Source: Atriophallophorus winterbourni (taxonomy: Eukaryota; Platyhelminthes; Trematoda; Plagiorchiida; Microphallidae). From it: a stretch of DNA of 64,000 bases. A program made the translations under genes and the position numbers. Shown here one piece after another: positions 35,230-47,429 of this stretch (position 1 is the first letter of the stretch; each line of letters starts with the position of its first letter). The DNA lies in contig JACCGJ010013804.1 in the NCBI GenBank assembly GCA_013407085.1, forward strand, positions 20,008 through 84,007, read 5' to 3'. The notes beneath the pieces are model-generated. The model was given only the letters and a program-made list of their open reading frames with translations, had not been told where the DNA came from and searched no databases.

Positions 35230-35437
35230 TTGACATTTGCGCAAAACTTGGTAATAACACGTTCACGGTCTCCGTGAATTTGCCGGTCATTTCGAGAAGA
35301 AACGATAGAACCTCGTTCCAGACATTGCCATTTATCGGAGGTTTGACAATTTCAAATGGAATCATTCCCATCGGCTTCTGCTCTGATTCAGGCAGCTGGA
35401 CAACTTCCATATTTTTGGAATCGAAAGTTGTTATAAC
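35230..35437 (-). CDS. Candidate host exon, unknown protein
   Basis: On the minus strand, an acceptor TTTTCTTTTTTCTCAAG precedes an open 208-nt segment that ends at a donor GTAAGG (phase 0 to 1). It encodes VITTFDSKNMEVVQLPESEQ, then PFEIVKPPINGNVWNEVLSF and LLEMTGKFTETVNVLLPSFA. The composition looks like real protein but no family was recognised. It abuts the Penelope fragment. No partner exons identified. Confidence 0.35.
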
Positions 35438-35729
35438 CTTGAGAAAAAAGAAAATAATTTACGGTTTGTTATTCAGAGTTTATTGGGGAGCTGTCTGGAT
35501 CGATAATACGTAACGTTATTGACGACAGTTATACGTTTAAATCACACCAAAAAATAGGTTTCACTCAAATTGGAGCACTTTATTATTGTTTTTTGAAAGG
35601 ACAACTTTGCGCTCACTATGTAGCGAGTGGAGGAAGCTGGAATCGATTGCGCTAGTTCATTAAAGGTTAACGAGTAGCAGGTTGCAAACATCTGACCACT
35701 TATCAATACAACCGGACTACATTAAAAAA

Positions 35730-35930
35730 AACCATTGATGTACATCACAAACGCACGATCGTTTCATGCTCCACAGTTTTTAGAATGACTCAACAGTTCG
35801 ATTCGGAAGTGACAATCTCGCCCGCAGCGCTCACATCGATGGGCAGTACTCGGTTGATCGGCGTCAGTTGCATGCCCGCGGCGTGATCTGATCTGATCAG
35901 CAGCTAATAGCTCTATTGGCTATTCACCAT
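35730..35930 (-). pseudogene. RTE-like 3' tail fragment
   Basis: The minus strand matches the zinc-finger tail of the RTE-like pieces: CERCGRDCHFRIELLSHSKN-like text and VCDVHQWF near 35740. Strongly truncated. Confidence 0.6.
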
Positions 35931-35939
35931 CTTGTGTAT

Positions 35940-38380
35940 GAGGTTTAACACAGTGTCACCTTAAGTGAGTGGTCAATAGTTGGTTGTTCCCAACTCTTAG
36001 GATGAATGCCGACAATTTTCATATCTCTTTTGCAAACTGACAGCAGATTTATACAAATGTCAGCATATTTTCGAATAACATTTTGGTGGATTTTAGCAGT
36101 AAAAGTTTTCAGGATAACGAATGTATATCACTGTCTTACGATTGGGTAAGCAATAAGGGTTGGGCTTTATGTTTACCGTAGGATATTGCTCTCTTGGATT
36201 AAATGCACCGTAGGATGACAATATTTTTAATTGGTCTCTGTGGTTGTGAATAATGGCGGATAATACGTTACACTATCCAAAACTGATGGACATTTCGGTG
36301 GTGTTCGCTAATATTTTAATTTACAAGATATGTTCGTGTGTAATTCTCTACCTAAATATCTCGGTGACAACATTTATGGGTATCTCTAAAACAAACTCTG
36401 ATTTGGTATGCAACGAAAGTCATATATGAGCTTTAAATTCAAAATATTGATTATATAGTGTTATTATAAAACTTTCTATTTCATAGCGTAAACTTAGAGT
36501 TGTGTAGATCGTTTGCTTTCTATCACAAAAGTAGACATCCTAGATTTGAAATTCTCTCTGTGGTGTGAATTGTCTCGTGTCTTCATTTCTAATGCAACGG
36601 AAGTTTGGAAACTTGCATCAGCTTTATCTGGGTTATTTTGAAGTGTTTCTGAATTACGAGGACAAAGACGAGTTTTAATCATTTATCGAATAATTAACTT
36701 TAGAGCGGTCATCACAATTTTTTGTAATGCTGTATGTCGGAACGTGTTTGCATGAAAATTGAAATGTTTGAATCGAGAGAAAATTGGGTATTTAAGGATT
36801 AGATTTCCAATTAATTCCGATACGGACATCATTGAATCATTTTAAAGTCATTCCCACTTTTGAACTCGACTTAATCGATTTTATCATCAACTTTCGGAAT
36901 CGGATATACAAGCTGAGCAATTCCAATGGAAAAATATTCGAAAAGATTATATGGTACAGTTCGACTTATATTATGCCTGTACAAGATTTAAAGACGCATT
37001 GATTCTAGTCGTTCTCTAACATCCTATCGAAAGCTATTTTTTAGAATAAAGAGTGAACATTCACGTATATAAATAGCAAACACACTTGGGTTTTTCTTTA
37101 TAATCAATTCACCTTATGCATTTCTAGTTTAGATATTTACAATTGAACACATCGCATTATCAGCGAATGGCGGCTTATTCCGAGGCGAAGACCGATGTGG
37201 AAATGAAATTTTAGTTCAATCAAGAACCATTTCGAGGATGCTTTGTAGTAAGGTTCAACGTCTCATTTTCATACGGTTATAGCTGATCACTGTTCAAAAT
37301 CAAATTTAAAAATTAAACTGCCAACGAGTAAACAAAATCAAAAATAATTATGCGTTAGCAGGTGTGTTTAGCGTGTTCAAGCATATAAATGAGCTGAAAC
37401 TATGAGGAATGTAACAGTTTTCGAGGTTTATAGCTGGTCATACTACATATGAAATGTATCTTGTTCTTCATGAAAATATCTTGGAAAATGTTTCTTTCAA
37501 AATTCGTTGCAAGGTAAATTATGAAAACTCATTGCAATTGATTGCTGATTCACTCACTTGATTGGAAATATTCGCACGTAAACTTTCATCGCGAGTTTGA
37601 ATAAAAAAAGCTGATTTTCAAAAATAAATATACGCGATAATAAATTCAATACAGAATGAAATTGCGGAATGATATCTCAAAATTCGAAAACAAATTGTGA
37701 ACATTATTGACACATACACACAATTTTCTGTAGTAGTCCTCTCGGTCGATGCTGACTATTTATGAACTTCGCAAGCATATGATGTTGCACATGATCAAAC
37801 AGTCGATTAGGGAGGGTTAAACTATCTTGCCATGTGCCACTGATTAGCAGTAATCGACTTATCGGCAAGCGTTTCTAGGTCTCGGCGAATATATTTAGCA
37901 GCCGGAAGCTATATCCAAGCTTTTTAATCGTGAAAATGACGGTTCACGTTGAGCATCACAATCAAGATCAATTACCATATCTTCATATCACACCTGCAAG
38001 CGAACAACAACTGCAGAGTTGGCATGTCTAGATTTAAATCAAATCTGTGTATACTAGCTCTTTCAGAATACGACCGTTTACATTCAGTTTATATGACCTT
38101 CTTAGTATATGCGTAGCTTATCTAAAGATTAGCTTTAGAGAGAACCATCAAATGCCGTGAATAACTTAAGCTTGAACAGCATGTCCGTGCATAAAGATAT
38201 CCCCATCGTACTTCAACGCTCTGTTTTGTCATGTGAGAACACGTGAGATCATCTTCGATGTGCCTCTAAACCAAGTGTCCAATGTTAGACAACGCTTCGT
38301 TGACGGTCGTGATGCGTGTGAAACACGTAAATGTGTGAATACATCTCAAGATTAACTCAAGCGAAGCCATGTATAAATTA
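35940..38380. other. No feature recognised
   Basis: AT-rich, with no recognised coding region, repeat or element apart from short simple-sequence tracts. Confidence 0.4.
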
Positions 38381-38780
38381 TCCGTTTTTAGCGCTCTCGA
38401 TACTCCACCCGCTGTTTGCAAACGTCAGTCATGTGTTAAGAACTAGGATCTGCGTGCATTAAAACAGTATACTACAATAAAAATAACGCACAAATTTCGA
38501 GACTACATTTGGAGATGATCCATTTGATCAAGGTGTTTTATCATGCAAACACAACGGGCACTTTGGGATAAATGAACTTAACCTCAGGAACGTCAAAAGA
38601 TAATCCTTGTTTGCATCTCACTCCCCACTGCGGGCTTCGTGTAGTTTACACTCATTGTGTGTTAAACGTTGCAATTCACGTGTTTTTTAACATTGTAGCG
38701 ATGGTAAACAACGATCAAAAATAATCTTTTAAACCTCATGTACACACAAATGTCACTAGCAGTTTTCTACAAGAATCAGT
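38380..38780. repeat. Hammerhead-repeat remnants
   Basis: CGCTGTTTGCAAACGTCAGT and GGATCTGCGTGCATTAAAAC near 38410-38465, then GGGCTTCGTGTAGTTTACAC near 38630, are decayed parts of the 235-bp unit. The ribozyme core is lost. A further piece with GTTCAATCATATGTGC lies near 39100. Confidence 0.5.
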
Positions 38781-38990
38781 TATTCAACCAATAGTGTTCC
38801 TAATCAAGATCGATTTGCCAATACCAAATGACAGTCCGATGGTTCTGTTTGCTGACGATATAAACGTATGGAGGGAAATCAGCAATGCTGATGATTGTAT
38901 TCTGCTACAATGCGATTTGAATGCTTGTACAACTGGTCATCCGATAATAAACTGCGATAGAATATCAATCTCTCTGTCTCTGTGTGATAA
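38780..38990 (+). pseudogene. CR1-like reverse transcriptase fragment
   Basis: Encodes PNDSPMVLFADDINVWREIS and NADDCILLQCDLNA, matching LPNDSKMLLFADDIKVWRQI at 19600-19700. It keeps the FADD motif but is only a short piece. Confidence 0.8.
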
Positions 38991-39699
38991 CGGCCAATAG
39001 GCAAAAGCCATTTCTGTCAAGTTAATGCGCGTGATTTAATCAAACTATCTAACATCCATTTCGGATATCTTTAGCTACTTGGTCATTAATAACAAGGTAT
39101 TAAACCGTTCAATCATATGTGCCCCCACACATATGGATAAGATTTACCCATGGACCATGTAACAGAAATACCGACGAATGATGATATTTGATCATTATTA
39201 ACTTTATGCGTTTGAATTTAAAAAAAAACTTGTAATATATGAAGTTGTTTGTTTTAAATAACAGAAAACGATTATTTCAATAGTGCTCATTGTGTATCAA
39301 TCCTCGCAAGAAACGGCAGATGCTGACAAGTAGGTGTCAGGTGAATCGGTCGAATTATAATACGATAGCAGACTTCTTACTTACCTTTGTACGAGTTTTT
39401 GGGAACTGAAACCAAATATAAAATATATGAGGTATTAGTTGGGCTGTCTTAAACTGTTTTTCCGATAGTTGCGATAGTTACGATAACTCAAAGCTGTTCT
39501 GGTGCTATGGTTAAAGTGCGCTAATAAAGATTGATTATTTTTAAGTCTGTCGACAGATGATTGGATAGTTTGACATAAACGATCGATAGTCTGGGCGCGG
39601 TTAATGTGTTAACAGTTGACTATCAGAATACAATTCACCCTGGTTTTGCCCTCTCGTATTATTACTGGCTCAACGGGATACGAGTTTGGGAATTCTTAT

Positions 39700-42230
39700 C
39701 ACGCTTAAAATTATTACGTATCAAATGGCAACGGAAATAGTGAATCCAAATGAGGGTTTAACCCAGTTCTGGACTAAGTTTTGTGAAAAACATAGACAAT
39801 CTTGTCTTCGTTGGAAGACCACGTAAATAGGCACACTTATTCAGTGTGTTAAACCCATCGGTCTCTATTTCCGCATATCACTGGATTTCGGCGAGGAACG
39901 CCAAAGACACTTTAACGCAATGGATCTTTTGGAGAGAGAACAAATCTCTGATGTGTTAGCCTGATTTGGATACCTACGGGCTATTCACCAGAACGCATAC
40001 GTGACATGTTGTCCGTTTTTTGAAATTGCTACAAGTACCCAATAAGGACCTCAATGAGTTTATTTAACGCATTCATCAAGCAACGCCCGAAATCAGGAAT
40101 AAAGAACTCAGGCCTGAAAAGATCAAAGAATTAATGCAGATTCAATGATACATCTCTGGAGTGGCCGACGATCAAACAAGAGAAAAACTGCTTGCTGAAA
40201 ACGAGTCTGAGTGAACTAGTTAAAAGGCTTGCACGATTGCACGACAAAGGGAACATCTGAATCAACAATTATGCTCGTTCGCCTCTGAACAAGAATGCAC
40301 TTTTCTTAGAGATATACCAAACACTTCTGGTTGATTTTGTTGAATACTCAAGTTTCAAACTCGATCAAACCGGCTTATAACCACTACCTAACCTTAGCAA
40401 GCCAATCCTAGAGACGTCTGGACCACGAAACGGAACTGAACTACGATCTTTCATCGGCAGGCTTTGAACTTTTGCCCGACCTATCTGCAATTCTGTCTCC
40501 GTTGCATGATTTGCTAAAGAAGGATATAAAGTGGCTTGGTCCACATGGTAGGACCAATCTTTTGAAAAAGCCAAACGACTTCTGGCCTTCTCAGGGATCT
40601 TGGCTGGCTTCACTCTTAAGAAACATCTTGTTCTACAATGTGACGCATCGCCTTAGAGCGTTGGTGTGCTGACTGTTCATAAACATCATCATGGAAAAAT
40701 TCGTCTAATTGCATTTGTATCACGCGCACTACATTCTTTAGAGAAGAATTATTTACAAATGAAGAAGGATACTCTTGCCGTAGTATACGAGTATTCGAGT
40801 CTCCCATCAGTATTTATAGGGAAATATATTTGACATATTGACCGATCATTAACCACTCTTGTGGAATCGATCTGATTATGTCATCCCGTATGATACAATG
40901 GGCCCTTCCATTTTCAGCTCAAAATTATAAAATAAAGCTGGTACCGGGAGGGAACAACGTTGTAGAAGTCTTTTTAATCCGACTTCTTTACTAACCAGCC
41001 AACTCAATGGAGACTGAGAATTGCTACAACTTCTTCACACCTCGCCCACATCAAGTAAGGCAATACGTATCGAAGCGGCTGCGGTACTTCTCAAGTGCAC
41101 CGCTTGTTATTACGGGGTTTTTCATTTAAAGTAAGCGAGAACACCCAAGATTATTTTGATTGTCGGTCACAATTGAGCTTGAAGGATGGCTGCAGACTTA
41201 GAGGCCCATGTATCGTTGTACTCACGGTTTTAAGACTAATCACACGCAAAGAGGTACATAATATCTACCCAAGGTGTTGTAAGGATGAAAGCTTTGGCGA
41301 GAAGCTATTGCTGATGGCTGAAAATCGACAGCGATATCGAAGAAGAAGTAATACCTTGTCATACCTATCGATGGACCATGGTAGCGAGTGCATGCAGATT
41401 ACTGCGCTCTGGCAGGAAAAATTATTACTTGTGCTTGTTGATACGTATTTTAATTTCAAATTCCAGCATGAAAGGTGAGAGCACCGTTAACCACCTCAGT
41501 TCTATCTTTGCCACGTACGGACTTCCGAAGAAGCTAGTGACGGAAAATGGTCTCCAATTCACCAGCATAGGCGTGAAAGAGTTTATGTAGATTAATGGAA
41601 TTAATCACCTTACGACTTCACCTGCGTCAAACGGCCTTGCTAAACGCGTTCTTCAAATAATCCAAACAATAGAATGGAAGCTTGCAAATCAAATTGGATA
41701 GGTTTCTGCTGGCCTGTCGCTGCACACCCCTTGACTCAATCCGGAAAATGTCGGCAACAAAATGTTTGTGAGAAACTAACGCACGCGCTTGGATCTTATT
41801 TTCCCTGATCAGCAAGCACGAGCTCAGCAAGTTAAAGACTATCTATAAGTAGACAGTACAGTTAAACTGGAAGCTCGGGAGAATAAAAGGATCTATACTA
41901 ATTTATTTCCTGCACCAACTTGGTCTCCAGGTACCATCTTACATAGAACGACAGATGAAACAACTGTTCAGTTTCGAAACTGACGAGAAGTTCGAAGGCA
42001 CATGGATTATGTTAGACCGAGATCATATGAAGAGTTCATTGTTCTCGAATCATCGGAGACAGAACTTTGACGAGATGACATAACAAGTGACCCAGCGCAT
42101 CCCGAAACCTCAGTGAATTTACCTCCATAGTTTTGTATAAGCCTAGGCGTGCCCCTAAACCAATATACATTATATTTATTAGCATTGATTTTCTCCCTCA
42201 AAATTCTTGTAAAACGAAACTAACTTGAAA
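39700..42230 (+). pseudogene. Decayed Ty3/gypsy element
   Basis: Collinear remnants in many frames: a Gag-like start near 39725 (MATEIVNPNEGLTQFWTKF), reverse transcriptase end near 40470-40550 (LPDLSAILSPLHDLLKKDIK), RNase H near 40620-40860 (VGVLTVHKHHHGKIRLIAFV-like), and integrase 41090-41830 including LPKKLVTENGLQFTSIGVKE. Stops throughout. Its 3' part recurs at 56240-56900. Confidence 0.75.
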
Positions 42231-42870
42231 TATTTTAAATTTCTGACTTCTGTACTCTTTTCCTGTTTATTAGGATGATTTAATTCTTGATATCTCACCC
42301 TTTCTCAGGTGATCCGAAGTATTTTTAAAGCAGCTAACATTTACATGTAGTATCCAGATTGAAAGGTTTGGACACAACAAAGGGTTTAATTATACTAACC
42401 ACGCATATACGTTAACTTTGTTCATCAGTTGTCCAATGATACTTGTCTCATTGCAACTAATCGTGCTGTCTCCACCTGTTAATAACGGTGTATCTGTGGG
42501 GAATAGCAATACACATCCACTTAATGTACAATCAATTTGTGAACATGGCTTTTAATCCCACGTGAAAAACGCTAACAGATTGAATTGGTTTGTGGTTTAT
42601 CAAGTGCGATGGATGTGATCAGAAAATAATTTTAATTATTACTTCGTCATTTTTTAAACAAACGTTAATAATGCTGAACAGTGTAATACAAATTTTGTTG
42701 CTGATTGAGGAGAAGATAAGGAAGACATTTCGTAACATTTTCAGATCATACTCTTGCTCCAAGCACTCACCTTCTTCGTAGAATATTTGCACTGTTAAAA
42801 TATAAAGTATGTTTATAATACCACTGTAACTCTAAAATTTTCGTGTTTACAAACAAACGAGTTCACTTAC

Positions 42871-43057
42871 TTGTTCTATTATAATCACCACTTTCTTGGA
42901 CCATCACGTCTTTGTGATGCGATTCATCGATCAATTTCTTCTTCAATTCCAAACCTTTTGCCTTCTGAACGCTCTCGTCTACTTTTATCTTACATGGGTA
43001 TTCCTCCGCAAATAGTGATTCAGGCAATTCCCTTCTTTTTTTTGGATCACACTGAAT
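42871..43057 (-). CDS. Rapidly diverging duplicated exon, copy 1
   Basis: A 187-nt open segment on the minus strand between a TTCAATTAG acceptor and a GTAAGT donor, phase 0 to 1. It encodes RELPESLFAEEYPCKIKV, then DESVQKAKGLELKKKLIDES and SGDYNRT. The paralogue at 60233-60419 has identical length, boundaries and phase and is also open. The aligned 53 codons differ at about 46 bases, of which only about five are silent. Charged, helical-looking product; family unknown. It may belong with the signal-peptide exon 2.7 kb upstream on the same strand, but the connecting exon was not found. Confidence 0.5.
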
Positions 43058-43887
43058 CTAATTGAACATTTGTGAGAAAGATTTCGTAAAATCAAATGAG
43101 AATTTCATTCTTAGAGCATGAAATAACATCATAAACTGTCTACATGGGAAATCGATTAATTACGATGTGCAACTAAATTGCTGCAATTTTGTATAGGTTT
43201 TACACATCAATTACGTGTTAATGTATCGATATTTAGCTGCATGTGATTTGCCCTGGCTATCGGATCTTTTATGTTTCCTTGAAAATGAAAAATATTATAT
43301 CGATTGCATGATACAAAAACTCATAACGTGGCCTAGGTGTCACACTTATTACTACAGAGTTTTGGTCGTCGCTTCAATCGAAAACTCAGGCAGAGGTTAT
43401 AAACTACTGATGAACACAAGTGAATTGCCGTGATCGGTTTTCAGAATATTTCAAATAATTTGCTACTCATAAGTAATCACCAGAAAAAACGTCTGTGGTA
43501 GCGCGTTACAAATAACTAGTTTGTTGTAACAGGAATCTTGCTTTGAAAGTGATGTTGAAAGTGATGTAAGTGTGTACCAAAATTGCGGTACACTTCAGCA
43601 GTGTTAACTAAGACACCAACAAGCGTATTTTGAATGCCTTCCAATATTATATAAAGGTGATTTTTCATTGTAACACTTGAAAATTTATTTAGAATTTTAT
43701 TTCTACTGGAACTTTATCGCCGAATCTGAATGCATTTGTTCATTTTCACACAATATATAGGTAATAAACAGCTTAAATAATAAATGACATGTTTTATTTG
43801 ACCATACATGCGACTTGAATTCATTTGCAATCTAATAATATAATCCTGTCGACAGGCCATGCAGTATAACGAGATGTTTCTCCTTAC

Positions 43888-43923
43888 CGCTGTCAAAAAC
43901 GTCTGCAAACCCTCAGCTTCAAC
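43888..43923 (-). CDS. Possible 36-nt micro-exon
   Basis: Minus strand, between a CTCAATTCCAG acceptor and a GTAAGG donor: VEAEGLQTFLTA, 12 codons, phase 0 to 0. Splice sites are kept in the other copy (63015-63051), where one extra T makes it 37 nt. Schistosomes have micro-exon genes with symmetric exons of this size, so the idea is plausible but unproven. Confidence 0.2.
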
Positions 43924-44401
43924 CTGGAATTGAGTATGTGCTGCGATCGGCCGTTTAAATGATAGTAGGCAAACAACCGACAAACATTGATGGTACATTG
44001 TGTTCTGTATATCATGACCGAAGTGTTAGATAGTCTGAAGCGTCGTAAAATTCGCTCACAGAGATGTACGTTCATATCACACGTAAATCGCATTATGTAG
44101 TGCAAAATTTTATAAATTACACAATAATGAGAACAGTGACAAACAGATTATCGTACGTGCTAGGTGGTCGTTTACAAATCGGACTTCAAATCACTTATTA
44201 ATAATTTTCACGGAAGGCCGTCGTGATCGAATTTGTGTAGATTTCGAAGAACTTTATACCCACAAGTAGTCACCAATAAATATTTTTATGGAGGTAAATT
44301 TATTTGGACTGGTTAAATGTTATCAAAACCTACAATGTTGGTGCCCTGTTTGAATAATTTTTCCACAGGTAATTCTTCTGTACCAACGTAGAGAAGTTTG
44401 A

Positions 44402-44734
44402 CTGAAAATTTAAAATATAAGGAACATTGGGAACGAATGCTTGGCGTTTATGTGCGTAAATTCATGGACAACTATCTATGCAAAGCCTGTGAAGAACATT
44501 CCAGTTTAACGTCGCTGACTTCGGAAGGACAGCGCTTACAAACTTCAACCTGGGCGGAACTTATATAAACCTTACACGATACATTCTCTCATTGCTAGAG
44601 GGCATATTGGTGTGTTCTATCCCCCTCAAAATCTTTCATTCGGTCAAATGCGTTTCTATCTCATCAGACACACCCAGGAGGGTTTCATGCAGTTACCGTT
44701 AAGAAAGAAAAAACCGTATAGTGGTCGATATATT
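44402..44734 (+). pseudogene. Unrecognised coding remnant, duplicated
   Basis: Encodes KYKEHWERMLGVYVRKFMDN and YLCKACEEHSSLTSLTSEGQ up to a stop at about 44566. In another frame it continues IGVFYPPQNLSFGQMRFYLI and QEGFMQLPLRKKKPYSGRYI, ending at a good donor GTGAGT. The copy at 63290-63595 is more damaged. It may be an old gene fragment or part of an element; no family recognised. Confidence 0.3.
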
Positions 44735-45309
44735 GTGAAGAAGGTGAGTATTTCACGTTTGGATTCTATATCCGATGTCGACATCTATGGATGGAAGCCA
44801 ACGAGATCAGTATTTGTGTAACATTCGCGATTGGTTTACTTTATTGCAGTAGATTATAATTAAAAAGACTTCACATGGTATTCAAATAATGCATAGATTA
44901 CCATAGGCTAGTATTATACACAATAATATATAATAGTATCCTACATTTTCGTATACTTTAAATCGTATTAAAATAATACGATATACCATATAATATTACA
45001 TCTTATTATACCAAATTGTATGACTTATTGCAATGGGTTTTCTTATAGATTAATTTATATTGTATTTGAAATTAATATATGTTCAATATTATATCATATA
45101 TAAAGTTTTATTACGTTCTATAAACATCACATTTAGTTGTAAATTATCCTATCACATGATCACATATACTGTAAATAATTACATCCAATGCAATAAGTTA
45201 AGTGAGAGAAGTACGATATCCCATCCTATTTCAACATACTATAGTAGATTACATGATTTAATGAAATAGCTTGGTCAATTATAGTGGTAAATTATGGTCT
45301 CTCACACTA

Positions 45310-45625
45310 CACAAGACTGTAGCAAAAGAGATATGAAGGCGCGTTTCTTTTTGAACCTAATAGGTTTGGGAAAACGTGTTATTGACCATGTATTTTGACG
45401 GAAAGGTGGGAAGCATAATCTTCAAAGTGGAGAAGAGAAGTTGCTGTGGTCGACTACCGATTGAGAACGTGAAATACCGCCGGTCGGCCGACAAGTGAGT
45501 AAACACTACCGAAGAAATCGTTCCTACCAAATCAGACTGTTTAGTCGTTTGAGACCCAATGGAGAATGAAATCAACCTTGCGCTTGTGATGTAGATACAT
45601 GGTCGACATCGACCGAATAAGGCCT
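45310..45625 (+). pseudogene. RTE-like 3' tail fragment
   Basis: Contains the RTE-like tail with RDMKARF, damaged zinc-finger codons and the closing block GTGATGTAGATACATGGTCG, shared with 31780 and 5800. Confidence 0.55.
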
Positions 45626-45750
45626 ACAGTATAGTACATTATAACATTTTATTGTATTTGCTACAATAGTATGGTTCAGTATAGTATAGTATCATCTATT
45701 AAAAATATATCAATACAATTGGCAGATATTGTCTAACACAAGATTCTTAC

Positions 45751-45832
45751 CAACAATTTCTCCACCAGCGACCAAACTTCTATCGTGAACTGTCAAAAGA
45801 GCGAATGTAATTATGCAGAGTGGAATACGCAT
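45751..45832 (-). CDS. Signal-peptide exon of a secreted protein
   Basis: On the minus strand, ATG at 45832 opens MRIPLCIITFALLTVHDRSL, then VAGGEIV, ending at a donor GTAAGA in phase 1. This is a typical secretory signal followed by a probable cleavage site after the AG or GG. A TATAAAA box lies about 45 bases upstream. Exon phase matches exon 1 of the CUB gene. Downstream exons on this strand were not resolved; the 187-nt exon at 42871-43057 is a candidate. Confidence 0.6.
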
Positions 45833-45876
45833 TGTTTTCGTTAGCGGCACTGAAAGTCTGTAACTTTCACTGATGC

Positions 45877-45883
45877 TTTTATA
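45877..45883 (-). promoter_or_regulatory. TATA box
   Basis: TATAAAA in the context GGTATAAAAGCATCAG on the minus strand, 45 bases before the ATG at 45832, which is a good core-promoter spacing. Confidence 0.6.
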
Positions 45884-45889
45884 CCTTTT

Positions 45890-47045
45890 AGGAACCTTAC
45901 CAGAGTGCAACAATGACTATTAGTTAAGCTGTGATTGGTTGCGGGTATATACTGAGCAGGTGCACTTAATATGTGAATTGATTTTGCTTGCATCGATTTT
46001 TTGCAGCTTAAACTTTTCTCAAGTAAATTTGAGAGATGCATAATTTTGTATGTTAGAAGAGTGCTAAAATGGATAAAAGTACATGGCATCTGGTAGAGCT
46101 TGATGACCTGAAGTTTACAGTTGATTTTTCTTTAGCACTAGAATAATTGTTTGAAGAGAATGTGGCCTGCCATGAGACTACAAGAAACGCATTTATAATT
46201 AGGCTACTGATGAGATTTGTGAGCGCTTTTGTCCTTATTGATGAAAATTAGTTTAAACGAATAATGTGATTTTCCTCTATACCTTTTCATTCACTTCTAC
46301 CCTGAATGAGTGTGTAAATATGCAGCACTTCTGTGGTAATGTTACTTATCTGCTTGCGAAAACACTTATTATCACTACCATTTTAGCCTTTCAGTTACAT
46401 TTCTTTGATCTGCCTTGGTGCTGGAAACCCGAAATCATCGTAGACTATGTTCGATCCATGACCTTGCGGAAATTTAACTCGATCAGGCTTGTTTAATTCT
46501 ATTCATACATTCATTCCCTTTATATTACAAAGTATTTATTCGCTTCCTACTAAATATATTTTCATTGTTTCCATTTACATCAAAAATGAGTCTGCTGTTA
46601 TCTAACTAATTTGATAAATATACAACCAACGCCAAAATTATAAATAGTTCAGAATAAAGTCTGTTATTCTTCGCCTTCATTATTTATGCTTTGTGTTATC
46701 TATTCTTGGATTCGAGTGCAGCGTAAACGTTTCGGTTCTGAGAGAGAAGCTTCGTCATACTGTGTCAGTACGTAAAGCCACCAGATTAAAATTGCATTTA
46801 TTTATCCAAACCTAAGCTCGCTTTGAATGGCACAGATCATAGTGGGCGCTGAGCTCTTTTAAGATAGACTAGTAAAAAGAAAATTATTGGATTACCACTG
46901 CATGTTGCATAATCCCTTAATTTCCTTGGTTGTTTCCAGGTCTGATCAACATCAACGGAACAATTAGCCAGCTTGCGTAATCCGTGCTCACACTGATGTT
47001 TAAACGATAAAAATTTGGACGACACATTTTACGGAATTCCTACGC
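45890..47045. other. No feature recognised
   Basis: Contains a 76-codon open frame at 46266-46496 with no recognisable family and no splice or promoter support. Confidence 0.35.
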
Positions 47046-47049
47046 TTTT

Positions 47050-47405
47050 TATTCTTTCAAACTACTTATCTGTTAGTCATTTCATGTATGGTTTTAAACT
47101 TTGCCTTAGGCTTTCCGTTATAAAGTTTATTCTTCATGGATACATTTCCCCGATCGGACACATACCCTTTCCAACTTATTGCTAGTGCAGGTTTCTGTGC
47201 AGTGTGCATTGGCGCGACACATAGTCGACGTCAGAACACCTGTTAGCCGCTAACTCTTGTTTGTTCTTCATTGCAGTGCACAGTTTTAGCATCCTAAAGA
47301 ATAAGTTTCACAACTGCACTTCAATTATGCATATGACTGCCAGACGTTGTTGGATATTACGTTAGAAATTACTTTCTGCCAATCCAACCCCATAAAATTC
47401 GAATT
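47050..47405. repeat. Dispersed repeat, copy 1 of 2
   Basis: About 350 bp repeated at 50900-51255 in the same orientation. Shared blocks include GATACATTTCCCCGATC, ATTATGCATATGACTGCCAG and TTACTTTCTGCCAATCCAAC. It looks like part of an element flank, but its type is unknown. Confidence 0.7.
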
Positions 47406-47429
47406 TTTTGATTCTATAATCTACACCCC

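Larger units (their letters stand above)
42290..44960. repeat. Duplicated segment, copy 1
   Basis: Shares long collinear blocks with 57465-57540, 60225-60670 and 62440-63830. Examples are CATTTGTGAGAAAGATTT, ATCAATTACGTGTTAATGTA, TACTCATAAGTAATCA and GGAACATTGGGAACGAAT. Copy 2 is interrupted by a gypsy element and by a 1.8-kb insertion. Non-coding parts look about 85% identical by eye. Confidence 0.85.

Noticed and set aside
34905..35513. Single 202-codon protein
   Set aside because: Only the first ~90 codons match a GIY-YIG domain. The rest is the reverse complement of the candidate exon at 35230-35437.
42871..43065. Plus-strand open frame overlapping the duplicated exon
   Set aside because: The matching plus-strand frame in the second copy has a stop and there are no splice sites; the minus frame is open in both.
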